From Phycisphaerales bacterium (GTDB taxonomy: Bacteria > Planctomycetota > Phycisphaerae > Phycisphaerales > UBA1924), in NCBI GenBank assembly GCA_016742075.1, contig JACVCL010000002.1, positions 91,400 through 155,399 of the forward strand: a stretch of 64,000 nt of DNA. Reading direction: 5' to 3'. The position numbers were made by a program, and so were the translations under genes. This document shows, piece after piece, positions 45,517 to 54,291 of this stretch; position 1 is the stretch's first letter, and every line of letters begins with the position of its first letter. The notes below the pieces were generated by a model that had not been told where the DNA came from, made no database searches, and saw nothing but the letters and a program-made list of their open reading frames with translations.

Positions 45517-45543
45517 CGCGGGCGGCCCGCCGGGCCGCCCGCG
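45517..45543 (-). terminator. Hairpin terminator after the secretin gene
   Basis: A 12-bp all-GC stem (45517-45528 with 45532-45543) and three-base loop, 25 bases after the secretin stop. On the minus strand it is followed by GGTCATTTT, a weak U-tract. Confidence 0.6.
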
Positions 45544-45568
45544 AGGGTGAACCGTCGTGTGCCGGGGG

Positions 45569-48500
45569 TCAGTTGCCCAGCGGATTCTTCAGCTTCTGAT
45601 CGAGGCCGGGGAACGCCCGCTCCTCTTCCTCGCGCTGGATGATGATCGAGGGCTTGAGCAGCACCATCAGGGTCTGCTCGTTCTTTTCCATGATCCGGTT
45701 GGTGAACAGCCGGTTGATGATCGGGATCTTGCTCAGAACCGGCACGCCCACCTCGACCTCGGCCTCGGTGGCGATGCGCTGCCCGCCCAGCAGGATGGTG
45801 CCCTGATCGGGGATCGTGGCGCCGGTCGACACTCCGGTGACGAACACCTGCGGGAGCTGGATGTTCGACGAACTGGTGATGACCCCGCCGCCGCCCGTGC
45901 CGCCGCCGCCGGCCGCGATGACGATCGGACGCTCGCTGAACCCGCGGTTCTGGGCGATGCGGATCACCGCCGTGGTCGTCACGTACCGACGATCGGCCGA
46001 CACCACGCCGCCAATGAGCAGCGAGAAGCCGGTGTTCAGCACGCTGACCGTCGGGTCGAAGCCGACGGCCGAGGTGCCGACGATCGGCGTCAGGTCCGAC
46101 ACGAAGGCCTGCTGGTTGGCCGCGAAGATGTTGGCAAACCGCCCGTTGGCCAGTGTCAGGCGCGGCGCCGTAAGGCTGACGTTGCGGCGGTCGGCCTGCG
46201 TGGCCTCGATCAGGAAGTCGACCTGGATGTCGTCGAGGAACGTGCCCGCCACCGAGAGGGCGGGCGAGAACGTCGCGATCTTGTTGGCGAACTCCGTGCC
46301 CTGGAACAGGCCGCCCGCCAGGTTCCGCGAGTTGTTCTGCACCGGGATCTGGCTCCAGCCGTTCGGCGCGGGCACGGCGTACGGCAGCTGCGTGCCGCCG
46401 GGGCTGGCGAAGCCGTAGATCGGGGCACCCGTGGTCGGGTCGAAGCCCGTCACGAAGTACCCGGAGTAATTGTTCGACGAGCGAATCGGGTCGGACTGTG
46501 TCGAGCCGCCACGCCAGAAATCCGACGGGTAGAGGTTCAGCCCCTCGTTGGGCGTCAGCGTGCCCGCGCCGAAGGCCCGGAGCTGGTTCTGCACGCTGCG
46601 GAACTGGTTGTTCTGGGCGTTGAAGTAGACGTCGATGTCGAAGCCGATCTTCTCGTAGAAATCGTTCTGGACCTGGAGGATCCGGCACTCGAAGTTGATC
46701 TGGATCGACCGGATCTCGCGGAGTTGGTTGAGCAGGCTCTGGATCTGCCGGTGGTTTGTGGCCGTGTTGGTGATGATCAGGTTGTTGTTGAGCTCCTGGA
46801 TCACACCGGTGTCGCCGCCGACGTCGCGCCAGCCCTCCGGGTCGACGTTTTCCTGGATGATCCGGAGCAGACGCTCGCGGGCCTGACGCTCGCGGCCCTG
46901 GTAGTCCTGCGGCTGGCTCTGCTGGCTGTTGGGGAAGATCCCGCGCCCGCTGCCGCCGCCGCCTCCGCCACCACCGCCGCCGCCACCACCGCCGCCGCCG
47001 CGGCCGCCGCCCTGATTGAGCACGCTGTCGAGATCGAGCTGCGGCACGTCGGTGTAGTCCGGGATCTCGAAAATCAGATCGCGGATGTCGTAGATCACGA
47101 TGAAGCGGTTGCGCCGAAGCGCCTGCTCAGACGCGACCACCACGATGCCGTTCTGCACCGCCCAGCCGGCGCGGCTGAAGTTGTCACCACCGCTGACCTT
47201 CTGGAGCACCCGGTCGAGCACCGTACGGGCCGAGACCTCCTTGAGGTCGAGCGTCACCGGACGGTCCTTCTCGATGCCGATCTGTTGGAGCGAGTCCCAG
47301 TCGACGTCGACGTTCAGGTTGGTCACGGTCGCGATGAACTGCAGGACGTCCGAGAGCGGGTTGTCGGTGAACTGCGCCGGGATCTTGCGGTCGCCGAGCG
47401 TGGCCAGCGCCCGCCGGTCGAGCGGGGCTTCCACGAACGCGTCGGCTGCGCCGCGGCGGGCGCTGATCTCCGGCCAGTCGGTCGGGTACTCCATCACGTT
47501 CCGCGGCGTGCGGAGCGCGCCGCTGATGTCCAGCGACTCGCCGGCCCACGAGCTGGTGTTGCGGCGGTGAATCTCCTCGTAGCGCTGGTAGATCATCGTG
47601 TCCGAGATCACGTCGCGCAGCAGGAGCGCCGCCGGATTGCCCGGATCCTGGAACAGGATCTCCTCGGCCACCTGCAGCGCCTCGGCGTACTTCTGCTCTC
47701 GCTGCAGCGCCCGCAGCCGGTCGAGGCTGTCGTTGATGCGGGCCTGACGCTCGGAGCGGAACTTGGCGTCGGCCTCGGCCTTTTCCTTCCGGCGGCTGTC
47801 GGCCTGTGCCTTGGCCTCGCGGTCGGCGATCGACTTCTCGGCCGAGGCGATGTCGCGCACACGCTGGTCGATCTTCGCCAGCTGGTCGCGATACTCACCC
47901 TCGGCGAACAGCCCGGCGTTGTACGCCTCGCGCCAGCGCAGCCGGGCTTCGGCCACCGCGTCGCGGGCCGCTTCGGTGTTCCCGGCCTTCAGGGCCGAGT
48001 CGGACCGATCCATCAGATTCGCCACCACCACCTGCGCCTCTTCACGCTGGATGCGGCGGGTCTCCATGACCCGGCCCATCTGCTGCTGGCTGCCCGCGCC
48101 CATGCGGGCCCGGGCCTCGGCCAGCCCACGCTCGGCCTGAGCGATCTGCTCGGCGTTCAGGAATCGCGCGAAGACCGTCGTGCACTGCGAGTACTTCTCA
48201 GCCGCCTCGTTAAACCGGCCGGCCGAGAGCGCGGCCTGCGCCTCGATCAGCGTGCGCTGGGCATCGGCCTGGGCCATCTGATCGATCAGACTGTCACCCG
48301 GCATCGCCGCGGGGGCGGGTACCGCCGCAGGCGCCGGAGCGGGAGTTGGGGCCGGAGCCGGGGCCGGGGGCGGCGGAGCAGCGGGGCTCGACGGCTGGGC
48401 CTTGCCGGCCGGCTCGCCCGTGGGGGCCGGGGGCGGGGGTGGAACCGGATCCTCGCCGTGGCCCGGCTCATCGCCATCGGCCGCCACGACCGTTGTGGAC

Positions 48501-49180
48501 GACGCCAGGGTGGTCGCCTCGCCGGGGGTGGGCTGCAGCACACCCATGGTCAGCCCTTCGATCTCGAAGGGCTTGCCGCTCGTGCGCTCGAGGGCCAGAA
48601 CCCGGTCGCGCGCCGTGTTGAGCGCCGCCTGCTGCGCCTGCGAGAGCGACACACCGCTCCGAACCACGGCCCACAGCCCGGCCTTCGCCTCGGCGTACTT
48701 CTGGTTCTCGAGGTCGCGCTGGGCCTGCTCGAGGGCCTGCGGCACCAGCGGGGCCAGCTGATCGCGCATCCGCGCCGTCTCGTCGAGCAGGTCGGAGCCG
48801 CGTCGACGCTGATCGGGGTTCGCCTGCGGGCTCCGCCTCGCCGCCTCGGCGTGCATCTCCGCCTGCCGCAGGTCGCCCTGCTTCAGCGCCAGCTCCGACT
48901 TCTGGAGGCTGATCTCCGCCTCGCTGAGCTGACGCATCCGCCGCTCGGCGGTCGCCAGCAGCTCGCCCAGCCGCTCACGCTGGGCCGGCGTGGCCGAGCG
49001 CTGCAGCCCCACCAGCACGCTCCGGGCCTCGATGACCTTGCCGTGCTCCAGCAGGCTCGCCGCCCGCTCGATGGGGCCCGCGGCGGGCTCGGCGGCCAGT
49101 GCAACCGTGGCCGACCCAGCCGCTACCAAAACCGCCGCCGCGCCAGCCAGACGAGCGGTCTTCAACATCGAGCTCAGCAT
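45569..49180 (-). CDS. Very large secretin (type II/IV pilus outer-membrane channel family)
   Basis: 1203 residues, about twice a usual GspD. Signal peptide (AAAVLVAAGSATVALA), then TPR/coiled-coil repeats (about 35-200), a Pro/Ala linker (about 240-300), more helical repeats (about 300-530), a secretin short N domain (about 610-710; IPAQFTDNPLSDVLQFIATV) and a poly-Gly run (about 722-746). An N1/NolW-type domain (NNLIITNTATNHRQIQSLLNQL) and the secretin channel domain (about 1000-1190) follow. The hallmark VPVLSKIPIINRLF is present. ATG 49180 has GGAG seven bases upstream. No other secretion genes are adjacent, but STAS and kinase genes follow. Confidence 0.93.
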   Translation of the reverse strand: MLSSMLKTARLAGAAAVLVAAGSATVALAAEPAAGPIERAASLLEHGKVIEARSVLVGLQRSATPAQRERLGELLATAERRMRQLSEAEISLQKSELALKQGDLRQAEMHAEAARRSPQANPDQRRRGSDLLDETARMRDQLAPLVPQALEQAQRDLENQKYAEAKAGLWAVVRSGVSLSQAQQAALNTARDRVLALERTSGKPFEIEGLTMGVLQPTPGEATTLASSTTVVAADGDEPGHGEDPVPPPPPAPTGEPAGKAQPSSPAAPPPPAPAPAPTPAPAPAAVPAPAAMPGDSLIDQMAQADAQRTLIEAQAALSAGRFNEAAEKYSQCTTVFARFLNAEQIAQAERGLAEARARMGAGSQQQMGRVMETRRIQREEAQVVVANLMDRSDSALKAGNTEAARDAVAEARLRWREAYNAGLFAEGEYRDQLAKIDQRVRDIASAEKSIADREAKAQADSRRKEKAEADAKFRSERQARINDSLDRLRALQREQKYAEALQVAEEILFQDPGNPAALLLRDVISDTMIYQRYEEIHRRNTSSWAGESLDISGALRTPRNVMEYPTDWPEISARRGAADAFVEAPLDRRALATLGDRKIPAQFTDNPLSDVLQFIATVTNLNVDVDWDSLQQIGIEKDRPVTLDLKEVSARTVLDRVLQKVSGGDNFSRAGWAVQNGIVVVASEQALRRNRFIVIYDIRDLIFEIPDYTDVPQLDLDSVLNQGGGRGGGGGGGGGGGGGGGGSGRGIFPNSQQSQPQDYQGRERQARERLLRIIQENVDPEGWRDVGGDTGVIQELNNNLIITNTATNHRQIQSLLNQLREIRSIQINFECRILQVQNDFYEKIGFDIDVYFNAQNNQFRSVQNQLRAFGAGTLTPNEGLNLYPSDFWRGGSTQSDPIRSSNNYSGYFVTGFDPTTGAPIYGFASPGGTQLPYAVPAPNGWSQIPVQNNSRNLAGGLFQGTEFANKIATFSPALSVAGTFLDDIQVDFLIEATQADRRNVSLTAPRLTLANGRFANIFAANQQAFVSDLTPIVGTSAVGFDPTVSVLNTGFSLLIGGVVSADRRYVTTTAVIRIAQNRGFSERPIVIAAGGGGTGGGGVITSSSNIQLPQVFVTGVSTGATIPDQGTILLGGQRIATEAEVEVGVPVLSKIPIINRLFTNRIMEKNEQTLMVLLKPSIIIQREEEERAFPGLDQKLKNPLGN
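46951..47014 (-). repeat. Poly-glycine coding tract in the secretin
   Basis: GGC/GGT/GGA codons encoding an almost pure Gly run (about 20 residues, broken by one Arg and flanked by Ser/Arg). It separates the first N domain from the NolW-type domain. GC-rich tracts like this are prone to slippage. Confidence 0.85.
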
Positions 49181-49421
49181 TCGCATTCTCCAGCCCGGAG
49201 CCGGTGCTCCGAAACCCATGACCGCCGCGCACTCCGTCCGTTGGGGTGCCGGCCTCCCGGCCGACCGGTGCGCCCGGTCGGGTTAGGGACGGGAAACATA
49301 CCCGATAGGCTTTTGGCCCCGCAACCCGCTCTCGGTTCCCTGTTCTTGGCAAGATCCCGGCAATCGACGCGGGCGAAAATGCTCCGCCCCAGGTTTCCCC
49401 CGAGGGGTCTCCCCGCTCCCG

Positions 49422-51812
49422 ATGCCACCCCCCGCCGACCTCTTCTCAACGCCACGACCAACGGTCCGGGGGCGGTTCGCCCGGGTGGTGCTCGAACGCG
49501 GCATCGACCAGCCCGACGGGCTGACCTACGCCATCCCCTCGGATCTGGCGGATCTTGCCCCCGGCGACCGGGTCAGCGCCCCCCTCGGCCGATCCGACCG
49601 TCCCGCCCGGGGGCTCGTGCTCGACCTCATCGATCACGCCGATATCGAACCCGCCCGGCTCAAAATCCTCACCGCCCGAGCCCCGGGGCCCCGATTCCCG
49701 CCCGAACTTCTGCGGCTGGCCTCGTGGATGGCCGGGTATTACTGCTGTCCGATCGGGATGGTTCTGGGCGCGATGATGCCCGCCGCGGTGAAGAAGAACG
49801 TCGGCCGCGTGTCCCGGCGTGGGGTCCGCCCTTCGGCCCATTCCCCCGAAGACTTGGGGGTCCGGGACCTGCCCCCCTCGGCCCGCAAGGCATGGGACCT
49901 CATCACCTCCCTTGACCGGGGAGTCTTCCCGCTCGACGCCAGAGCCTTGGCCGATCGGCTTGGCCTGCGCACCACCGCCGCGATTGGGCGACTGCTGCGG
50001 GCCGGAATGCTGGAAGAAGTTCAGATGACCGGGGTCCGGGCTCGGACCGCTCGCGAGGGATGGGAGGCGGACATCGCGGCGGATCGCCCGCGCGAGCTCA
50101 CACCGGACCAAGATCGGGCGGTGCGGGCCGTCTCCGACTCGCTCGGTACGTTCGCGCCGCTGCTGCTCTACGGCGTGACGGGATCGGGCAAGACCGAGGT
50201 GTATCTCCAGGTGCTCGAGCGAGTCCTGGCGCGCGGGCAGGCCGCGATCGTGCTGGTGCCCGAGATCAGCCTGACTCCCCAAACCGCGGGACGCTTCATC
50301 GCGCGGTTCGGGCGCGACAAGGTGGCGGTGCTGCACTCCGGGCTGACGGCGGCGGAACGCCACCGAGAGTGGGATCGGGCCGCCCGGGCCGGAGATCCCC
50401 CCGAACAGGGAGGAGGAGCGCGGATTGTGGTCGGGGCGCGGTCGGCGGTGTTCGCGCCGTTTCCGGAGGGGATGCTCGGCCTGGTCGTCGTCGATGAGGA
50501 GCACGACCACAGCTACAAGCAGGACCAGCTCCCCCGCTATCACGCCCGGGATGTGGCGCTCAGGCGTGCGCAGTTGGCGGGCTTCCCGGTGCTGATGGGG
50601 TCGGCCACGCCGTCGCTGGAGAGCTGGCACAACGCCCTTTCCGCGACCCAGGGTGGCGCCGGGCGGTTCCGACTGCTCGAGCTGACGGGCCGAGTGGCGG
50701 GGGGACGGCTGCCGCCGGTGTACGTGGTGGATATGGCCGAGGAGCGGCGGCGGCGGACCGAGGACCGTCGAGGTCTGCACGCCCTGGGGCCAACCCTTGA
50801 GCAGGCGCTGGCGCACACCCTGGCCGACGGCGAGGGGCAGGCGATTCTTCTGCTCAACCGGCGTGGCTACGCGTCGTACATCATGTGCCCGGACTCGCGC
50901 TGCGGCTGGCTGCTGACGTGCGACGACTGTGACGTGACGATGGTGTACCACCGCGAGGGCTCTTCGGGCGGCCCCGGGCAAGGGCACGGGGTGGTGCGCT
51001 GCCACCACTGCCTGGCCGAGAAGAAGCTGCCCGAGGTGTGCCCGGTCTGCGGCAAGCGTGTGAACACCTTCGGCTTTGGCACGCAGAGGCTGGAGGAGGA
51101 ACTGGGCCGCAAGTTCCCACTTCTGTCGGCCGGCGCGTCGATGCTGCGGCTCGACAGCGACTCGATGCGATCGGCCCGGGATTACTTCGACGCCCTCGAC
51201 CGGTTCCGCAGGGGAGATGTGCGGCTGCTGCTGGGCACGCAGATGATCGCCAAGGGGCTGGATTTTCCGCACGTCCGGCTGATCGGGGTCATCAACGCCG
51301 ACACGGCGCTCGCGCTGCCCGACTTCCGCGCCGCCGAGCGAACGTTCCAGCTTGTGGCGCAGGTCGCCGGGCGTGCCGGGCGGTCCGAGGCCTCGGCCGA
51401 CGCCGCGCGTGTGATCGTGCAGACCTTCAACCCCGCGGAGCCCAGCATCACCCTCGCGGCGGCGCACGACTTCCCGGGCTTCGCCGCGAGGGAGCTCGCC
51501 ATCCGCGCCGCGCACGGGCTGCCCCCCATCGGGAGGATGGCCCGGCTGGTGTTTCGCGATCGCCAGGAAGCCAAGGCCGTCGCCGCGGCCGGTCGTGCGG
51601 CCGAGGCGCTGGCGGCCGCCCCCGGCGTACGGCTGAAGGGACCCGCCCCCGCCCCATTCTCGCGTATCGCCGGGCACTTCCGGGTGTCGCTGGAGCTCTT
51701 CGCCGACTCGGCGGGCCCCATCCAGCGGGCGCTGACGGACCTGCGCAACCGGCACATGGTCAAGTCCGATGCCCACACCGCCGTGGACGTCGACCCGGTG
51801 CAGCTTCTGTGA
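49422..51812 (+). CDS. priA: Primosomal protein N' (replication restart helicase PriA)
   Basis: 796 residues. N-terminal DNA-binding domain (about 15-115; FARVVLERGIDQPDGLTYAIP), Walker A GVTGSGKTE (near 247), Walker B DEEH in VVVDEEHDHSYKQDQLPRYHARD, and GSATPSLESW. The zinc-binding cysteines sit between the two helicase halves: CPDSRCGWLLTCDDCDVTM, then CHHC and CPVCGKRV. The C-terminal QVAGRAGR motif VI is present. It restarts stalled forks and loads the replicative helicase. It is divergent from the secretin gene and convergent with the 51840 gene. The start could be slightly internal, since the first 14 residues are weakly conserved in the family. Confidence 0.97.
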   Translation: MPPPADLFSTPRPTVRGRFARVVLERGIDQPDGLTYAIPSDLADLAPGDRVSAPLGRSDRPARGLVLDLIDHADIEPARLKILTARAPGPRFPPELLRLASWMAGYYCCPIGMVLGAMMPAAVKKNVGRVSRRGVRPSAHSPEDLGVRDLPPSARKAWDLITSLDRGVFPLDARALADRLGLRTTAAIGRLLRAGMLEEVQMTGVRARTAREGWEADIAADRPRELTPDQDRAVRAVSDSLGTFAPLLLYGVTGSGKTEVYLQVLERVLARGQAAIVLVPEISLTPQTAGRFIARFGRDKVAVLHSGLTAAERHREWDRAARAGDPPEQGGGARIVVGARSAVFAPFPEGMLGLVVVDEEHDHSYKQDQLPRYHARDVALRRAQLAGFPVLMGSATPSLESWHNALSATQGGAGRFRLLELTGRVAGGRLPPVYVVDMAEERRRRTEDRRGLHALGPTLEQALAHTLADGEGQAILLLNRRGYASYIMCPDSRCGWLLTCDDCDVTMVYHREGSSGGPGQGHGVVRCHHCLAEKKLPEVCPVCGKRVNTFGFGTQRLEEELGRKFPLLSAGASMLRLDSDSMRSARDYFDALDRFRRGDVRLLLGTQMIAKGLDFPHVRLIGVINADTALALPDFRAAERTFQLVAQVAGRAGRSEASADAARVIVQTFNPAEPSITLAAAHDFPGFAARELAIRAAHGLPPIGRMARLVFRDRQEAKAVAAAGRAAEALAAAPGVRLKGPAPAPFSRIAGHFRVSLELFADSAGPIQRALTDLRNRHMVKSDAHTAVDVDPVQLL

Positions 51813-51839
51813 GCCTGCCGATCGGCGGCCCGCCCGCGG

Positions 51840-52847
51840 CTACTTCGCTGACTGAATCCACCGCACGGCGTGCACCTTGGAGGACCCCAGGTCGACGGTG
51901 GGCCGGCGGAGCAGGCGGGCGAACTCCTCGGGTGTGACGCGGTCGGCCTGGATGGGGTCCACCTCGAGCCAGCCCGTCTTGCCCGGGGCCGCGGGGCCGA
52001 CCGCCTCGGCCGCCAGACGCTCGCACGTATCGAGACAGTCGGCGGCGAGCATGACCTCGGCGTAGGCGTCCGGGCCGTCCTCCTGAGCGAGACAGCGCAC
52101 CAGGCACCGCCAGCCCGTGACGCCTAGCGCGTGGTCCTCGTCGTCGACGTTGGTGTGCGGATCGATGTTCAGTTGGAGCAGCCAGATGGCCCTGAGGCGC
52201 TCGAGCACCTCGTCGGGGGTCAGGGCGTCGGGCTTGTCGGACGGCAGCGTGATGACCGACCGGTGCTCGTGCGCCACCGAATCGACCCCCTCCAGCTTCG
52301 TGACTGCGCCGAGATCGAAGCCGGCGAGGAGCTTCTCGACCCGGTCCTTCATCCCCGGCTCGACGCGCAGGGTCACGAGCTTGTGCTCGTCGAGGAACAG
52401 GTAGAAAAAGGGGTCGGGCGACATGAGCCCGACGCCGACCAGCCCGTCCTCGAAGAACCAGTCGCCAAAGAAGTGCATGCCCTCGTAGAAGCGGTCGAGC
52501 CCGACGAGGTCGTAGGCGATGTACGGGTCGATCTCGCGGTAGGCGTCGTTGCCCAGCACGTCGACGATGGGGAACACCCGCGCCGGGGCGAGTGACATGA
52601 GCATCCGGAACAGCGCGCGGGCGCGCGGCGCGGGCAGCACGATGTCGTACATCAGCCGGTCGGGCCACTCTTCGACGTCTGCGCCGTCGAGGTTGAAGTC
52701 CATCGGGGCCCCGCCGTCGGCCGGCTCGAACTCGACGACGTAGCCCGGCTTGGGCAGCAGCGCGTCCACCGGTTCGACGCCGAGCGGGAACTCGAAGCCG
52801 TCGATGACCTTGCGCTGGAGGGTGGCGTCGAGATAGGCGTTGGGCAT
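51840..52847 (-). CDS. Hypothetical protein, acidic, no recognised domain
   Basis: 335 residues, soluble and acidic (many Asp and Glu). No family is recognised. Notable stretches are EFEPADGGAPMDFNLDG, YDLVGLDRFYEGMHFFGDWFF, LFLDEHKLVTLRVEP and WLEVDPIQADRVTPEEF. There is no signal peptide or membrane helix. ATG 52847 was chosen because upstream sequence is Arg/Ser-rich and non-coding in look. CATTAT lies seven bases before it, with TTGACC further upstream, so the message may be leaderless. It lies between priA (convergent) and livK (divergent). Confidence 0.8.
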   Translation of the reverse strand: MPNAYLDATLQRKVIDGFEFPLGVEPVDALLPKPGYVVEFEPADGGAPMDFNLDGADVEEWPDRLMYDIVLPAPRARALFRMLMSLAPARVFPIVDVLGNDAYREIDPYIAYDLVGLDRFYEGMHFFGDWFFEDGLVGVGLMSPDPFFYLFLDEHKLVTLRVEPGMKDRVEKLLAGFDLGAVTKLEGVDSVAHEHRSVITLPSDKPDALTPDEVLERLRAIWLLQLNIDPHTNVDDEDHALGVTGWRCLVRCLAQEDGPDAYAEVMLAADCLDTCERLAAEAVGPAAPGKTGWLEVDPIQADRVTPEEFARLLRRPTVDLGSSKVHAVRWIQSAK

Positions 52848-53007
52848 GGTTCGGATAATGTTCGGTGCCCCGCGGTCAAGGTTGGATGGTATCAGGGTGC
52901 GGGGGTCATGGCCGCGGCCGAATCGAACCGATCGGGGGCCGACGCCCGTTATCTTCCGGTCCTGCCGACTCCGCCGAACTCCGCACGAGAACCCCGAGGA
53001 ACACCCC

Positions 53008-54204
53008 ATGTCGATCGCGTCCCGAACGCTGCTGCCGCTCGCGCTGCTGACCGTCCTGCTCGGATGGGCGGGGCTCGCCAACGCCAAGGAAGAGATCGTC
53101 ATCGGTCACTACGCGTCGATGACCGGCGATCAGGCGACCTTCGGGCAGTCGGAGGCGAAGGGTGTGGACATGGCGGTGGAGGAGGTCAACGCCGCCGGAG
53201 GCATCAACGGGAAGGCCATCCGCGTCATCCGCTACGACACGGCCGGTAAGGCGCAGGAGGCGGGCAACGCCGTGACGCGACTGGTGACCCGCGACCGCGT
53301 GGTGGCCGTGCTGGGCGAGGTGGCCTCGACGCTCTCGATGGCCGGGGGCCGCGTGGCCCAGCAGTTCAAGGTGCCGATGGTGTCGAGCTCGTCCACCAAC
53401 CCGGACGTGACGGCGATCGGCAACATGATCTTCCGGACGTGCTTCATCGACCCGTACCAGGGGTATGTCGTGGCGCGGTTTGCCCACGAGAAGAAGGGCT
53501 TCACGAAAGTCGCCACGCTCTTCGACCAGGGTCAGGCCTACAGCAAGGGGCTCAACGACGACTTCCAGAAGGCGTTCAAGTCGATGGGCGGGCAGATCAC
53601 CACCGAGCAGGCTTATTCCGCCGGCACGGCCGACTACTCGGCCCAGCTCTCGGCGATCCGCGAGACGAGCCCCGAGGCGATCTTCATCCCCGGGTACTAC
53701 ACGCAGGTCGCGAACATCGCCCGGCAGGCCCGCAAGATGGGCATCAAGGCGGTGTTCCTCGGCGGCGACGGCTGGGACTCGGCCAAGCTCGCGGAGATCG
53801 GCGGGGAGGCGATCGAGGGGGCGTTCTACAGCAACCACTACTCACACCAGGACCCGCGTCCGGAGGTGCAGGAGTTCGTCAAGAAGTTCCAGAAGCAGCA
53901 CGGGGACGTGCCCGACGCGATGGCCGCGCTGGGCTACGACGCCGCCCGGCTTCTCCTCGACGCCATCAAGCGGTCGCCGAGCACCAAGGGCGCCGACATC
54001 GCCAAGGCCCTGAGCGAGACCAAGAACTTCGCCGGCGTCACCGGGATGATCTCGATCGACAAGGACCGCAACGCCCAGAAGAACGCCGTGATGCTCGAGA
54101 TGAAGGAGGGCAAGCCGGCCTACGTCACGACCATCCCGCCCCCCGGCGCGGGCGACGAGAAGCCGGCCCCCGCCCCGGCCCCCAAGGCCCCGGAGAAGAA
54201 GTGA
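53008..54204 (+). CDS. livK: Branched-chain amino acid ABC transporter binding protein
   Basis: 398 residues, periplasmic. Cleaved signal peptide (LLTVLLGWAGLANA, cut near residue 26) without lipobox. Periplasmic-binding fold type I: IVIGHYASMTGDQATFGQSEAKGVDMAVEEVN, DTAGKAQEAGNAVTRLV, and SSSTNPDVT. The C-terminus has a Pro/Ala/Lys tail (PAPAPAPKAPEKK). GAGGA lies eight bases before ATG 53008. It is first of five livKHMGF genes. A terminator downstream suggests more binding protein than permease is made. The true ligand could be another amino acid or amide. Confidence 0.93.
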   Translation: MSIASRTLLPLALLTVLLGWAGLANAKEEIVIGHYASMTGDQATFGQSEAKGVDMAVEEVNAAGGINGKAIRVIRYDTAGKAQEAGNAVTRLVTRDRVVAVLGEVASTLSMAGGRVAQQFKVPMVSSSSTNPDVTAIGNMIFRTCFIDPYQGYVVARFAHEKKGFTKVATLFDQGQAYSKGLNDDFQKAFKSMGGQITTEQAYSAGTADYSAQLSAIRETSPEAIFIPGYYTQVANIARQARKMGIKAVFLGGDGWDSAKLAEIGGEAIEGAFYSNHYSHQDPRPEVQEFVKKFQKQHGDVPDAMAALGYDAARLLLDAIKRSPSTKGADIAKALSETKNFAGVTGMISIDKDRNAQKNAVMLEMKEGKPAYVTTIPPPGAGDEKPAPAPAPKAPEKK

Positions 54205-54247
54205 GCCCGGGCCAGCGGGCCCGCCACGGGTTTCAGGACCTGCTCAG

Positions 54248-54273
54248 CCGCCGCGCCCGACGCGGCGGTTTTT
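54248..54273 (+). terminator. Rho-independent terminator between livK and livH
   Basis: An 8-bp stem (54248-54255 with 54261-54268), five-base loop and TTTTT. It lies 44 bases after the livK stop and 19 bases before livH. Partial read-through would set a high ratio of binding protein to transporter. Confidence 0.8.
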
Positions 54274-54291
54274 CGTAGCATCCGCATCCCC

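Noticed and set aside
45557..49915. Open frame of about 1450 codons opposite the secretin
   Set aside because: It mirrors the secretin codons and continues into priA; no domain, signal or ribosome binding site supports it.
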